Below are positions 18,177 through 27,855 of a DNA stretch of 64,000 bases, piece after piece. The stretch spans positions 216,478 to 280,477 of the forward strand of contig MRSX01000002.1 of assembly GCA_002631715.1 (NCBI GenBank), written 5' to 3'. The notes under the pieces were generated by a model. That model saw only the letters and a program-made list of their open reading frames with translations. It did no database searches and was not told where the DNA came from. This DNA comes from Candidatus Porisulfidus sp. TsSOB. GTDB lineage: Bacteria; Pseudomonadota; Gammaproteobacteria; Poriferisulfidales; Poriferisulfidaceae. A program made the translations under genes and the position numbers. The stretch's first letter is position 1, and the number at the start of each line of letters is the position of its first letter.

Positions 18177-18572
18177 TCAGTGCCGGCTTCGCCGGGCGCG
18201 CGCACCGCGCATCGCCTCGGCCAGAATGCCATGATCCAGCATCTCAAGTTTATCTGCCGCATTCCCTGCCACTCCGTCGATGTCCTCGATTTTCTCATCC
18301 ACAGGCAGATTCAGACATTGCAGCGTTCCGGCCAAGCCGCCAATCTGGATCTTCAGTAACGTGCTGTGCGGCACCTGAGTGCGATCTTCGACTTCCCCAA
18401 AAGCCTCGGCGCCGATTTGTTCGAAGAATTCCTGCAATCCTTGGCAACGGTTGCAGGAGTCTGCGTCATTGCAGTCGATGCCGGCACCATCCCGACGCGT
18501 TACCGAAATGGCCCGGGAGCAGGCATGCGTCCCGGCGACGATCAGGCGCTCAAACGGACAGTGCGTATTCAC
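18177..18572 (-). CDS. Unknown Cys-rich protein of the carbon operon
   Basis: 131 residues, not matched to a family I can name. Cysteines cluster in the N-terminal third: Cys5 in NTHCPFERLIVAG, Cys18 in THACSRA, then CNDADSCNRC with three more, and one later in TLQCLNLP. The spacing suggests a metal or Fe-S site but is not a known ferredoxin motif. The C-terminus is Arg-rich. The ATG overlaps the stop of the upstream ferredoxin-type reductase by 4 bases and gcvH follows after 20 bases, so it is certainly expressed with them. A redox partner of the reductase is plausible but unproven. Confidence 0.6.
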   Translation of the reverse strand: MNTHCPFERLIVAGTHACSRAISVTRRDGAGIDCNDADSCNRCQGLQEFFEQIGAEAFGEVEDRTQVPHSTLLKIQIGGLAGTLQCLNLPVDEKIEDIDGVAGNAADKLEMLDHGILAEAMRGARARRSRH

Positions 18573-19621
18573 GCCGTCGCCCCCAGACAGCGGGTATACG
18601 AATTACCGCGGATGACTTCGGCGTGAAACTGCTCCCGCACCAACCGGTGCTGCGTGGCCAAGGCATCAAAGCGTTCCACCACTGGCTCCGGCGCGCAAAC
18701 GTACAGGTCCATCCCGGACAAGTCTGGGTGATCCTCCATGACGCGCCTCAGCATCGTCTCCACCTTTTCCATGCCGGACAACTCATCTTTCGCCCACTCA
18801 CTGAACGACTCCTCGATTACCAAGGGCGTGTAGTTCAGTTCGTCGAGCGCATCCGCCCAGGAACGGCACAGGTTGTGCATGTACAGGTCTTCCTTTCCGC
18901 AGCAGATTCGGTACAAGTGCAAAGGCTGCTCTGATTCGCGCGCGGTGAGGTGTTCAAGCATGCTTTTGATGGCTGCAAATCCAGTATCGAACGCCACGAA
19001 CAGGGCCGGGCGAGTAGAACTGTCATCGAATGCAAACCGGCCCCCAGGCGCTTCAACCATCACGGTCTGCCCCGGGCGCAGGGACTCGAATGCGCTGTCG
19101 GAAAAATTGTCATCCGGCAAGCGCCGGATGTGGAAGTCGATGTGCCGTTCGTCGCACGGGCAACTGGCAATCGCACTGTCGCTCACCGCGCCATTTTCCA
19201 GCGTCAGGGTCGCATACTGGCCTGCCATGAAGCGAAGCCGTTGCGAGCGGGGTACCCGCAATTTCAGCCACAGCAGGCGTTCGCCGAGTTTTTCGGCGAT
19301 CTTCACTTTCGCCTGCAAGGTTTGCCAGGGGATGGATGTCGGGTCTTTTTCGAGCACGACCTCGAGCGTGAGGTCGGTCTGCGCGCCGTTGCTGCACATC
19401 AGGAAATCGCCATGCGCCCGCTCGGCTTGGGTGAACACGAAGTCGTGATGTCGGGTGGGCTTGAGCTCGCCCTCTATCAGCCGGGCACGGCACAGCCCGC
19501 AATTCCCGGCGCTGCATCCGTACGGAAGGCCGACACCCTCGCGGATGGCGGCCTCAAGCAGAGTTTCGTTCTCCTGGATTTCGAACGAACGGTCGGCGTT
19601 GCGGAGCCGGACGATCGCCAT
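18569..19621 (-). CDS. Ferredoxin-fused FAD/NAD(P)H oxidoreductase
   Basis: 350 residues. N-terminal plant-type [2Fe-2S] domain with Cys36, Cys41, Cys44 (GCSAGNCGLC) and Cys76, then an FAD-binding domain (about 105-200, with RFMAGQYATLTL as a variant of the RxYS flavin loop) and an NAD(P) domain (PALFVAFDTGFAAIKSMLEHL, and MDLYVCAPEPVVE). The arrangement is that of CDP-6-deoxyglucoseen reductase, phenol hydroxylase P5 and MmoC reductases. The substrate protein is unknown. Sixth gene of the tkt operon, 6 bases after fba. Confidence 0.85.
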   Translation of the reverse strand: MAIVRLRNADRSFEIQENETLLEAAIREGVGLPYGCSAGNCGLCRARLIEGELKPTRHHDFVFTQAERAHGDFLMCSNGAQTDLTLEVVLEKDPTSIPWQTLQAKVKIAEKLGERLLWLKLRVPRSQRLRFMAGQYATLTLENGAVSDSAIASCPCDERHIDFHIRRLPDDNFSDSAFESLRPGQTVMVEAPGGRFAFDDSSTRPALFVAFDTGFAAIKSMLEHLTARESEQPLHLYRICCGKEDLYMHNLCRSWADALDELNYTPLVIEESFSEWAKDELSGMEKVETMLRRVMEDHPDLSGMDLYVCAPEPVVERFDALATQHRLVREQFHAEVIRGNSYTRCLGATA

Positions 19622-19627
19622 GCCAAA

Positions 19628-20647
19628 TCAGGCTGCTTTTTCCATCTCGACGTCGTAGGCCCCACGTGCGGCTGCCCCGTTCAAGCGGGCGCGCTTGGAG
19701 ATCGCGGCTTGGCCGATCCCACGGTTGGCCTCGGCGCCACTCCAGGACTTCATCGCCTGCTGCTGCAGGGCACGACCATAGGAAAAAGTCACCGCCCAGG
19801 GAAGATCCGGGTGCTGGTTGATCGCGTTCAGATGCGCGCTGGCTTCCTCGTCGCTCTGCCCACCGGACAGGAACGCGATTCCAGGCACTTCCGCGGGGAC
19901 CGTCTTCTTCAGACATTCCACCGTGCGGGCGGCCACCGTCTCGACATCCGCCTGCTCCGCGCACCGGTCTCCGGAAATCACCATGCTGGGCTTGAGTACG
20001 ATGCCTTCAAGCCACACGCCCTGGCGTGCCAGCTGATCGAAGGTGACCTCCAGTGCACGGACAGTCACTTCATAGCTACGGTCAATATCGTGTTCGCCAT
20101 TCATCAGGACTTCAGGTTCGACGATCGGCACCAGATCCGCTTCCTGGCACAGGGCCGCATAGCGGGCAAGGGCATGAGCATTGGCTTCCATGCAGGCTTC
20201 GCTCGGCAGGCCATCCCCGATGGTGATGACCGCCCGCCACTTGGCGAAGCGGGCGCCTAATTCGGCATACTCAACCAAGCGCTCACGCAAGCCGTCCAAG
20301 CCTTCCGTCACCTTCTCGCCCGGGTGACCCGCCAGGTCCTTGGCGCCTTTATCCACCTTGATGCCCGGCACGATGCCGATCGAGTTCAGGTGCTCCGGGA
20401 ACGGCGTATCGTCCAGCAGCTTCTGGCGCAGGGTCTCGTCGAACAGGATCGCGCCTCCGACATGGTCGCCCAGACCCGCCGCCGTAACCAGCATGTCGCG
20501 GTAAGCACGGCGATTTTCTTCAGTAAATTCAATGCCTAAAGCGTCAAAACGCTTCTTGCAGGTCGGGTGGCTTTCGTCCATTGCCAAAATCCCCTTGCCG
20601 GGGGCCACCATGGCACGCGCGGTTGCGCTCAGTGTTTCACGGTTCAT
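19628..20647 (-). CDS. Class I fructose-bisphosphate aldolase
   Basis: 339 residues, the eukaryote-type class I enzyme rather than metal-dependent FbaA. Motifs: APGKGILAMDES near the N-terminus, the conserved RRAYRDML segment, VPIVEPEVLMNGEHD, the Schiff-base Lys in EGIVLKPSMV, and FLSGGQSDEEASAHLNAIN. Interconverts fructose 1,6-bisphosphate with two triose phosphates and, with transketolase, can handle sedoheptulose phosphates. It follows pyk after 59 bases in the same operon. Confidence 0.93.
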   Translation of the reverse strand: MNRETLSATARAMVAPGKGILAMDESHPTCKKRFDALGIEFTEENRRAYRDMLVTAAGLGDHVGGAILFDETLRQKLLDDTPFPEHLNSIGIVPGIKVDKGAKDLAGHPGEKVTEGLDGLRERLVEYAELGARFAKWRAVITIGDGLPSEACMEANAHALARYAALCQEADLVPIVEPEVLMNGEHDIDRSYEVTVRALEVTFDQLARQGVWLEGIVLKPSMVISGDRCAEQADVETVAARTVECLKKTVPAEVPGIAFLSGGQSDEEASAHLNAINQHPDLPWAVTFSYGRALQQQAMKSWSGAEANRGIGQAAISKRARLNGAAARGAYDVEMEKAA

Positions 20648-20706
20648 AAAAAGTGTCGGGTTGAAAGGTTAAAAAATAGAATGTTCGCGAATAATTTATC
20701 TTATCG

Positions 20707-22188
20707 CTATTCGACCGCGACGCCACGCGATTCGGGCATCGCTCCGGCCTCTACGATTTTCAGGGCGTTGGTGCCTCCCTGAACGCCTGCCAGATCGCCC
20801 TTGGTGATGATCACTCGGTCGCCATCTTCCACCACGCCGCTTTTCTTCAGCACTTCGACCAAGTCGTGATTAAGTTCGGCGTGATCGGTACTGATGCTGC
20901 GCAAGGTGACCGGGTACACCCCGCGATACAGGTTAACCCGGCGACGCGTCTCAAGGTTGCGAGAGACCGCATAGATCGGAATGCTGGAACGGAAACGTGA
21001 CATCTGCCGGGGAGTGGAGCCGGATTCGGTCAGTGCGGCAATCGCCTTGACCTTCAGGTGGTTGGCGGTGAAGATCGCCGACAGCGCGATCGCCTCGTCC
21101 GTATCGAACAGGTCTTCCTCTTCGTTGGTGAGATCCAGGATATCGCCGGCGGCATTGCCCTCGGAACCCACGCAGATACGGCTCATCGCCAGTACCGCCT
21201 CGACCGGGTTACTTCCAATCGCCGTCTCCGCCGACAGCATCACGGCGTCGGTCCCATCCAACACGGCATTGGCGACATCGAACACCTCCGCACGCGTCGG
21301 AATAGTGCTGGTAATCATCGACTCCATCATCTGCGTCGCTGTAATCACCACCCGATTGTGCCGCCAGGCCCTGCGAATCAAGCTTTTCTGTACCGCCGGC
21401 AGTTCCGGATCGCCGATCTCCACACCCAGATCGCCACGTGCCACCATGATCGCGTCCGAGGCATCCAAGATCTCGTCGATATTCTCGACCGCTTCAGCTC
21501 GTTCGATCTTTGCGATCAAGTGCGCATTGCCACCGGCTTCGCGCAAAAGTTCGCGCGCATAGTAGATGTCGCCCCCGCTGCGCGGGTAGGACACGGCAAG
21601 ATAGTCTACGCCGATTTCCGCGGCCAACTGGATGTCCTGTTGATCCTTGGTACTGATCGAAGGTGCCGACAAGCCGCCGCCGGCGCGGTTGACGCCCTTG
21701 GCAGCCTGCAAAACCCCCCCGGAGATGGTCTCGGTGATGATGCGCCCGGATTCCACCGCCTTGACTTGCAGAACAAAGCGGCCGTCGTCCAACAGCAGAT
21801 TGTCGCCGACACGCACGTCTTCAGACAGTTCCGGGTACGTCAGCCCAACAGCTTCGCTCGTGCCGGCATCCGGTTCGAGATGCGGATCCAAGGTAAATGG
21901 ATCGCCCGGCTTGAGGGTGATCGAACCATCACGGAAGCTGGTAATGCGAATCTTCGGCCCCTGCAGATCGCCCAGAATCGCCAAATGGTAATCCGGTTCG
22001 GTCATTTCGCGAATCCGCTCCGCACGTTTGCGGTGCTCGTCTTGGGTGCCATGCGAGAAATTCAGGCGAACCACGTCCACGCCGGCATCGATCAAGCCGC
22101 GCAGCACATCCGGCGAATCCGTCGCTGGCCCCAAGGTGGCAATGATCTTGGTCCGCCGGTGGCGAAGATCGGAGGAAGGCGCGGTCAT
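20707..22188 (-). CDS. pyk: Pyruvate kinase
   Basis: 493 residues. Transfers phosphate from PEP to ADP. Seen: RTKIIATLGPATDSP and RLNFSHGTQDEH at the N-terminus, DLQGPKIRI, KIERAEAVENIDEIL, the signature VARGDLGVEIGDPELPAVQK, and VMLSAETAIGSNPVEAV; the C-terminal regulatory domain is present. The start overlaps the pgk stop by 4 bases (ATGA). In a serine-cycle organism PEP is also the substrate of PEP carboxylase (28762-31464), so this enzyme competes for it. Confidence 0.96.
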   Translation of the reverse strand: MTAPSSDLRHRRTKIIATLGPATDSPDVLRGLIDAGVDVVRLNFSHGTQDEHRKRAERIREMTEPDYHLAILGDLQGPKIRITSFRDGSITLKPGDPFTLDPHLEPDAGTSEAVGLTYPELSEDVRVGDNLLLDDGRFVLQVKAVESGRIITETISGGVLQAAKGVNRAGGGLSAPSISTKDQQDIQLAAEIGVDYLAVSYPRSGGDIYYARELLREAGGNAHLIAKIERAEAVENIDEILDASDAIMVARGDLGVEIGDPELPAVQKSLIRRAWRHNRVVITATQMMESMITSTIPTRAEVFDVANAVLDGTDAVMLSAETAIGSNPVEAVLAMSRICVGSEGNAAGDILDLTNEEEDLFDTDEAIALSAIFTANHLKVKAIAALTESGSTPRQMSRFRSSIPIYAVSRNLETRRRVNLYRGVYPVTLRSISTDHAELNHDLVEVLKKSGVVEDGDRVIITKGDLAGVQGGTNALKIVEAGAMPESRGVAVE

Positions 22189-23357
22189 GAGGCCACCGTC
22201 TTGAGAATTTCAACGGCCGGAAGCGTGCGGCCTGCCGCATATTCCAGGAATGCGCCCCCGCCGGTCGATAGATAAGACATCTTGCTCTTTATCCGAAAAC
22301 TTCCCACGGCGGCCAGCGTATCACCCCCGCCCGCAATAGAAAAGGCTTGCGAGTCGGCAATGGCATGTCCCAAGGCCTTCGTTCCGGCTGCAAAGCGCGG
22401 ATCCTCGAATACGCCCAGCGGGCCGTTCCAGATCACTGTCCGGGCCCGGGCAACAAGCCGGCCATAGTGATCCTGGGTTTTTGGCCCCACATCCATGATC
22501 CGCTCTCCTGGGCGCACTTCGTCCGCTTCGCGAACGACCGGATCGTGCGAACCGGGAAGCTCGCAGACCACATCCTGGGGCAACGGGACGGTCGCCCGGC
22601 GCCGGGAAGAAGGCTTCATCAATCGTCGTGCGAGATCCAACTGCGCCGGTTCGTGCAGAGAATCCCCAATGTCCAGGCCTGCCGCCGCCATGAACGTGTT
22701 GGCAATCCCACCGCCGACGATCAGTTCGTCAGCGATCTCGGCCAAGCGTTCCAGCACTTCAATCTTGGTCGACACCTTGGCACCACCGACGATCGCGACC
22801 AGCGGGCGTTCCGGTTTCTCCAGGGCTCGCTGCAGCATTCTCAGTTCGCGCCTCAGCAAAGGGCCCGCGCAGGCGCGCGGAGCGTACCGGGCCACTGCAT
22901 GGGTCGAGGCATGCGCTCGATGCGCGCTGCCAAAGGCATCCATCACGTAGAGATCACACAAGGCCGCCATGCGTCGGCCCAGATCGTCGCTGTTCCCGGT
23001 CTCCCCTTCGAGAAACCGCACGTTTTCAAGCAGAGTGACGCGACCCGGCTTGGACTCCACGCCATCAATCCAGTCGCGCCGGAAAACTGCCGGTTCGCCC
23101 AGCCGCTCCGACAAAGCCATCGCGACCGGTTCCAAGGAAGCGGCTGCATCGTAGCGCCCCTCCTGCGGCCGCCCCAGGTGCGACATCACCAGGACACGGC
23201 ACCGGGCCTGCTGCAGGCGGCGAAGGGTCTGGATACTGGCGCGAATCCGTTCATCCGCCGTGATACGGCCGGATTCTATCGGTACGTTCAAGTCGGTGCG
23301 CAACAGCACCCGGCTGCCCGGCTTGAGCTTGCCCGGCAAACCGGGAGGTATGCTCAT
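22185..23357 (-). CDS. pgk: Phosphoglycerate kinase
   Basis: 390 residues from ATG 23357; the longer open frame upstream is gap sequence. Motifs: [47 protein letters not shown], and the nucleotide-binding GGGDTLAAV with [13 protein letters not shown] at the C-terminus. The ATG shares bases with the gap TGA. Product flow links serine-cycle glycerate-3-phosphate to triose phosphate for biosynthesis. Confidence 0.96.
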   Translation of the reverse strand: MSIPPGLPGKLKPGSRVLLRTDLNVPIESGRITADERIRASIQTLRRLQQARCRVLVMSHLGRPQEGRYDAAASLEPVAMALSERLGEPAVFRRDWIDGVESKPGRVTLLENVRFLEGETGNSDDLGRRMAALCDLYVMDAFGSAHRAHASTHAVARYAPRACAGPLLRRELRMLQRALEKPERPLVAIVGGAKVSTKIEVLERLAEIADELIVGGGIANTFMAAAGLDIGDSLHEPAQLDLARRLMKPSSRRRATVPLPQDVVCELPGSHDPVVREADEVRPGERIMDVGPKTQDHYGRLVARARTVIWNGPLGVFEDPRFAAGTKALGHAIADSQAFSIAGGGDTLAAVGSFRIKSKMSYLSTGGGAFLEYAAGRTLPAVEILKTVAS

Positions 23358-24370
23358 GCGGAGGCACGCATCCAGGCCGCAATGACATCCAGCATACGAT
23401 TGGAAAAGCCCCACTCGTTGTCGTACCACGAGAGGACCTTGACCAGGTTGCCCGGAAGCACCTTGGTCAGCGACGCATCAAGTGAGGACGACGCCGGGCT
23501 GTGGTTGAAGTCGATCGAAACCAGGGGATCCTCGCTGTACGCCAAAACGCCTTTCAGCGGCCCCTCGGCTGCCGCACGCACGGCCGCATTGACTTCTTCC
23601 GCGTTCGTCTCCCGACTGGCCACGAAGCTCAAGTCCACCACCGAAACGTTGATGGTCGGCACGCGAATGGCGAATCCGTCCAGGCGGCCGTCGAGTTCCG
23701 GCAGCACCAGGCCAACCGCCCGCGCCGCGCCGGTCGCGGTCGGAATCATCGACTGCGTGGCCGAACGGGCCCGGCGCAGGTCACTGTGCGCCACGTCCGT
23801 CAACACCTGGTCGTTGGTATACGAATGGATGGTGGTCATGATGCCGGATTCGATCCCGACCGATTCCATCAGGACCTTGGCCAGAGGCGCCAAACAGTTC
23901 GTCGTGCAGGAGGCATTGGAAACCACGACGTGATCCGGGCCCAACTGGTCGTGGTTGACGCCGTACACCACGGTCGCATCCACGTCCTTGCCGGCCGGGG
24001 CCGAGATCAGCACCCGGGGGGCGCCTGCCTCCAGATGGCCTTTCGACTTCTCGCGCGACGCAAAAAGCCCGGTCGACTCGATCACCACGTCCACTTCCGA
24101 CTCTTTCCAGGGAATGTCAGCCGGGTTGCGGCAAGCGGTGAACCGGATGCGGTCGTCTCCCACCATCATGGCGTCTCCATCCGCCTGCACATTCAGGTTG
24201 AACGGCCCATGCGCCGAGTCGTAGCGAGTCAGATGCGCACTGACCTCCAAGTCGCCGATGTCGTTGATGGCAACAATGCTGATTTCATCTTGCCGCCCGG
24301 CTTCGTAAAGGGCACGCAGGATGTTGCGCCCGATGCGTCCATAGCCGTTGATTCCTACACGAATACTCAT
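23354..24370 (-). CDS. gap: Type I glyceraldehyde-3-phosphate dehydrogenase
   Basis: 338 residues from ATG 24370. Rossmann motif [15 protein letters not shown], the catalytic Cys in [12 protein letters not shown], the [16 protein letters not shown] and [16 protein letters not shown] blocks. [21 protein letters not shown] has Asp after the second strand, suggesting NAD preference. The ATG overlaps the transketolase stop by 4 bases. The extra open frame upstream of 24370 overlaps tkt and is not coding in this frame. Confidence 0.96.
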   Translation of the reverse strand: MSIRVGINGYGRIGRNILRALYEAGRQDEISIVAINDIGDLEVSAHLTRYDSAHGPFNLNVQADGDAMMVGDDRIRFTACRNPADIPWKESEVDVVIESTGLFASREKSKGHLEAGAPRVLISAPAGKDVDATVVYGVNHDQLGPDHVVVSNASCTTNCLAPLAKVLMESVGIESGIMTTIHSYTNDQVLTDVAHSDLRRARSATQSMIPTATGAARAVGLVLPELDGRLDGFAIRVPTINVSVVDLSFVASRETNAEEVNAAVRAAAEGPLKGVLAYSEDPLVSIDFNHSPASSSLDASLTKVLPGNLVKVLSWYDNEWGFSNRMLDVIAAWMRASA

Positions 24371-26403
24371 GCTGTCACTCCCTGACCCAACATGTCCCGG
24401 GCCATCGTTGTCAAGTTTTCTACGGTAAACCCGAAGTGTTCCATCACCCGGGCGCCTGGCGCCGAATGGCCGAATTCCTCGACCCCCAACACGCGTCCTT
24501 GCGGTCCTATCCAGCGGTGCCACGGCGCGCTGACTCCCGCCTCGACCGCAATTCGGGCGGAAACCTCGCTCGGCAGGACTTGTTCCTGGTAGCCCGGATC
24601 CTGTCGGGCAAACTGTTCCATGCAGGGCATCGACACGACTCGCGTCCGGATTCCGTCCAAGGCCGCGGCACATTCGACGGCTAGCCCGATTTCGGATCCG
24701 GTGGCAAGCAAAATCAGTTCCGGCGGACCGTCCGAATCCACCAGCACGTATCCACCGCGCGCGGATAGCGCGACAGTCTCCGGAGTATGCTCCAGTTGCG
24801 CCACGGACTGGCGCGACAGTGCCAATGCGGTCGGCCCGTTCCCGGGCTGCAGCGCACACTTCCAGGCAACTGCGGTCTCCACGGCGTCAGCCGGTCGCCA
24901 GACTTCGAGCCCCGGGATCAGCCTAAGGCTCGCCAGATGCTCCACCGCCTGGTGGGTTGGACCGTCCTCGCCCAGGCCGATGGAGTCGTGTGTCAGGACG
25001 AAAATCACTCGCTGGTGCATTAGCGCCGCCATGCGGATAGAGTTCCGGGCGTAGTCGGAGAACGTCAGGAAAGTTCCGCCATACGGGATGAACCCGCCGT
25101 GCAGGGCCAAGCCGTTCATCACGGCCCCCATGCCGAACTCCCGGACCCCGTAGTAGATGTAGGTGCCGGATTCGTCCGCGCTGACCGCACGGCTGCCTTT
25201 GGGCTGGGTGTTGTTGGACCCGGTCAGATCCGCCGAACCGCCAATCAATTCCGGCAGGCTGCCAGCAATTGCATCCAGGGTGTTCCCGGAATGCTTGCGG
25301 GTCGCCGCTTTCGCCGGCTCCATTAGCTGGTTCTTGATATGGGCGTCAATCGCCTCCGTGAATGCCTCCGACAAGTCGCCTTCCAAGCGCCGGGCCAGTT
25401 CGGCCGCATCCTCCGGGCAACTGGCGGCATAGTCTTCCATGCACGCCTGCCACCGTGATTCCATCTCCGCGCCTTTCTCCCGGGCATCCCAAGCTTCGCG
25501 GATTTCGGCCGGAACCTCGAAAGGAGGATGGGGCCAGTCCAAGGTCTCTCGCGCCCGCGCCACTTCCTCGGCGCCAAGAGGAGCGCCATGGGTGTCTGCG
25601 GTGCCCTGCTTCTGCGGTGCGCCGTAACCGATCACGGTCCGGCAGCAAAGAAACGACGGCCGGGGATCGGCCTGGGCTTCGCGAATGGCCTGATCCACCG
25701 CTTCCGGATCATGCCCGTCGATGTCCGGGATTACGTGCCAGCCGTAGGCGGAAAAGCGCCCGGCCGTATCGTCAGTGAACCAGCCTTTGGTTTCACCGTC
25801 GATCGAGATGCCATTGTCGTCGTAGAACACGATCAGTTTGCCGAGGCGGAGCGTGCCGGCCAGGCTGCACGCCTCGTGCGAGACGCCTTCCATCAGGCAT
25901 CCGTCGCCCGCAAACACGTAAGTCCGGTGGTTGACCACCTCATGCCCGTCGCGGTTGTAGCGGTCACCCAGCAGTCGTTCCGCCAGCGCCATCCCGACCG
26001 CGTTGGCCAGTCCCTGGCCCAGCGGGCCGGTCGTCGTCTCGACTCCGATGTCCCGATCAAGCTCCGGGTGCCCGGGCGTGCGCGAGTGCAGTTGGCGGAA
26101 AGCCTGAAGCTCTTCCATCGCCAGCGGATACCCGGTCAGGTGAAGCAGGCTGTACAGCAGCATGGAGCCGTGCCCGTTGGAGACCACGAAACGGTCCCGG
26201 TCCGGCCAGCAGGGATTGGCTGGGTTGTGTTTAAGGTGTCGACGCCACAGGACTTCCGCGATATCCGCCATCCCCATCGGCATGCCGGGATGGCCGGAAG
26301 CGGCTTGTTCGACAGCATCCATGCTCAACGCCCGGATGGCGTTGGCCAGCGTTCGCGGTGCAGGCATTGGCCCGGAAGAAGAAGGGTTTTCGGGTGGGGT
26401 CAT
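24367..26403 (-). CDS. tkt: Transketolase
   Basis: 678 residues, the standard bacterial length. Thiamine diphosphate enzyme moving two-carbon units in the pentose-phosphate pathway. Motifs: [55 protein letters not shown], the ThDP motif [18 protein letters not shown] ending NG, and [18 protein letters not shown]. First gene of an eight-gene operon; its promoter should lie in 26404-26540, shared with the divergent toxin-antitoxin module. Confidence 0.97.
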   Translation of the reverse strand: MTPPENPSSSGPMPAPRTLANAIRALSMDAVEQAASGHPGMPMGMADIAEVLWRRHLKHNPANPCWPDRDRFVVSNGHGSMLLYSLLHLTGYPLAMEELQAFRQLHSRTPGHPELDRDIGVETTTGPLGQGLANAVGMALAERLLGDRYNRDGHEVVNHRTYVFAGDGCLMEGVSHEACSLAGTLRLGKLIVFYDDNGISIDGETKGWFTDDTAGRFSAYGWHVIPDIDGHDPEAVDQAIREAQADPRPSFLCCRTVIGYGAPQKQGTADTHGAPLGAEEVARARETLDWPHPPFEVPAEIREAWDAREKGAEMESRWQACMEDYAASCPEDAAELARRLEGDLSEAFTEAIDAHIKNQLMEPAKAATRKHSGNTLDAIAGSLPELIGGSADLTGSNNTQPKGSRAVSADESGTYIYYGVREFGMGAVMNGLALHGGFIPYGGTFLTFSDYARNSIRMAALMHQRVIFVLTHDSIGLGEDGPTHQAVEHLASLRLIPGLEVWRPADAVETAVAWKCALQPGNGPTALALSRQSVAQLEHTPETVALSARGGYVLVDSDGPPELILLATGSEIGLAVECAAALDGIRTRVVSMPCMEQFARQDPGYQEQVLPSEVSARIAVEAGVSAPWHRWIGPQGRVLGVEEFGHSAPGARVMEHFGFTVENLTTMARDMLGQGVTA

Positions 26404-26477
26404 TGACTAAGATGCGTATTTTCCCCGGAAGTCGGGAAATTGGCAAATTTCGAGCATATCAGATGAAATCGTTCTCC

Positions 26478-26529
26478 TTGACATTTAAATTTAACGATCC
26501 AATAATAGGTCTTTACATAAGTCTCTTAT
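26478..26529 (+). promoter_or_regulatory. Sigma70-type promoter and candidate operator of the toxin-antitoxin module
   Basis: A -35 box TTGACA (26478-26483) is separated by exactly 17 bases from AATAAT (26501-26506), a good sigma70 promoter on the plus strand. Just downstream is an inverted repeat ATAAG-TCT-CTTAT (26517-26529), flanked by two copies of AGGTCTTT. Antitoxins of this class bind palindromes at their own promoter, so this repeat is the likely autoregulatory operator. The antitoxin ATG follows at 26541 with AAGG as ribosome site. Confidence 0.65.
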
Positions 26530-26540
26530 AAGGTCTTTTC

Positions 26541-26795
26541 ATGAACCCGATACACTCTGTCCTCGCCGATGCAAGCGTAGGCATATCCGATCTAAAGAAG
26601 AACCCCATGGCTATCGTCAAGCACGCCGAGGGGGCACCGGTCGCGATCCTGAATCGCAACCGGCCAGTCTTTTACGCCGTTCCCGCCGCTGCCTGGGAGG
26701 CCATTATTAATAAACTGGAAGACTTGGAACTCGCGGCACTTGTTCGCGAACGCGAGGGCGAAGCTGAAATCGAAGTTGATGTCGATGAGCTATAG
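26541..26795 (+). CDS. YefM/Phd-family antitoxin
   Basis: 84 residues. N-terminal DNA-binding fold with GISDLKKNPMAIVKHAEGAPVAILNRNRPVFYAVPAAAWEAI, typical of YefM/Phd/StbD antitoxins, and an acidic C-terminal tail (EREGEAEIEVDVDEL) that would wrap the toxin. The stop overlaps the toxin start by 11 bases, the normal coupled arrangement. Confidence 0.88.
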   Translation: MNPIHSVLADASVGISDLKKNPMAIVKHAEGAPVAILNRNRPVFYAVPAAAWEAIINKLEDLELAALVREREGEAEIEVDVDEL

Positions 26796-27069
26796 GCTGA
26801 TCTTCCTCGCAAGCGCGATGCGCGAATGGAAAAAACTGGACCCGGACATCCGCAAGCAATTCAAAGCGAAGCTGATCGCCCGCCTCGAAGCGCCACGGAT
26901 CGAACGAGACCGCCTGAGTGTCATGAAGGACTGTTACAAGATCAAGCTGCGCAGTGCAGGATACAGACTCGTCTACCAGGTACGGGAACGGGATATTGTC
27001 GTGGCTGTGGTGGCTGTCGGCAAACGCGAGCGCAATACCGTCTATCGGGTGGCGGCAAGAAGGACCTAG
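26785..27069 (+). CDS. RelE/ParE-superfamily toxin
   Basis: 94 residues from ATG 26785; ATG 26779 is an alternative. Small basic protein with YRLIFLASAMREWKKLD, the central IERDRLSVMKDCYKIKLRSAGYRLVYQV and AVVAVGKRERNTVYRVA, matching RelE-type mRNA interferases that cleave ribosome-bound mRNA. The Arg in LRSAGYRLVYQV corresponds to a conserved catalytic position. Coupled to the antitoxin; stabilisation or stress role is inferred from family. Confidence 0.87.
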   Translation: MSYRLIFLASAMREWKKLDPDIRKQFKAKLIARLEAPRIERDRLSVMKDCYKIKLRSAGYRLVYQVRERDIVVAVVAVGKRERNTVYRVAARRT

Positions 27070-27183
27070 TAAGCCTGAACAAATGGATCTGCCAAGCACT
27101 CGAAAAAGCGTGGCGTGACGACCTGCCATACGGAAGCTGCATCATTCACCCGTTATACTGCTTGCCCTGACACTTGAATTCCC

Positions 27184-27855
27184 ATGCCGTCCCGCATCCT
27201 TCCCTTCTTCCCGGGTGTCCTGCTGGCCACCCTGTCGCTTTGCGCCTACGCGGAAAGCGAGCCTCCGCATCCGGTCGTCGATATCCCGCGCACGGCCATG
27301 CCTTCCGCGCAATCATTGCAAGACAGCACGATCAGCGAACTCCAGGCCCAGCGCGAAACCTACGCCGAGCAACTGGACACCGCCTCCGCCCTCTCCGTCG
27401 AAGAACTGGAGAAGCAATTGCTCCATGCGCTTTTGGTCTACGACGATGAACGCATCCAGATCATCGACCTGATCCCGCAGATCATCAAGCACTACGACGT
27501 CGAAGGGACGCTCAAGGAAGACCTGATGAACTTCCGGCGTACGCTGACTAAGATCGTCGAGGAATTGCGCCCGGAAGTCACCACCTTGCAGAGGTACAAG
27601 CCTTACGACTTCCGCTTAGGCGTCAGTTACGCCGCGATGATGACCATCATGCAGAGGAAGGAAGAAATTCGGGATCGGATGCTGGAGGATCACAAGGATC
27701 CCGAAACGATACTCGGCCAGCACTCCCAGCGCCTGAAGGAAACCTATCGCTTGGTCCAGGAAGCGCGCGAGCGGCTGGAACTTCGCTATCAGGCTGAAAC
27801 GCTTAAAGAACAGATCGACCGAATCGACACCGAATTGCGTCGGCGTCAGTCGTGA
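27184..27855 (+). CDS. Secreted helical protein of unknown function
   Basis: 223 residues. An N-terminal signal peptide is evident (basic start, hydrophobic LPFFPGVLLATLSLCAYA, cleavage near AYA-ES). The mature part is mostly charged helix, with Gln/Glu-rich segments and a C-terminal coiled-coil-like stretch rich in Glu, Arg and Leu. No domain was recognised. Its last 10 bases overlap the 3' end of mtdB on the other strand. It follows the toxin gene by 114 bases but the link is unclear. Probably periplasmic. Confidence 0.6.
   Translation: MPSRILPFFPGVLLATLSLCAYAESEPPHPVVDIPRTAMPSAQSLQDSTISELQAQRETYAEQLDTASALSVEELEKQLLHALLVYDDERIQIIDLIPQIIKHYDVEGTLKEDLMNFRRTLTKIVEELRPEVTTLQRYKPYDFRLGVSYAAMMTIMQRKEEIRDRMLEDHKDPETILGQHSQRLKETYRLVQEARERLELRYQAETLKEQIDRIDTELRRRQS

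Noticed and set aside
21058-22275. 405-codon plus-strand open frame
   Set aside because: Antisense shadow of pyruvate kinase; composition is His/Arg-rich without motifs.
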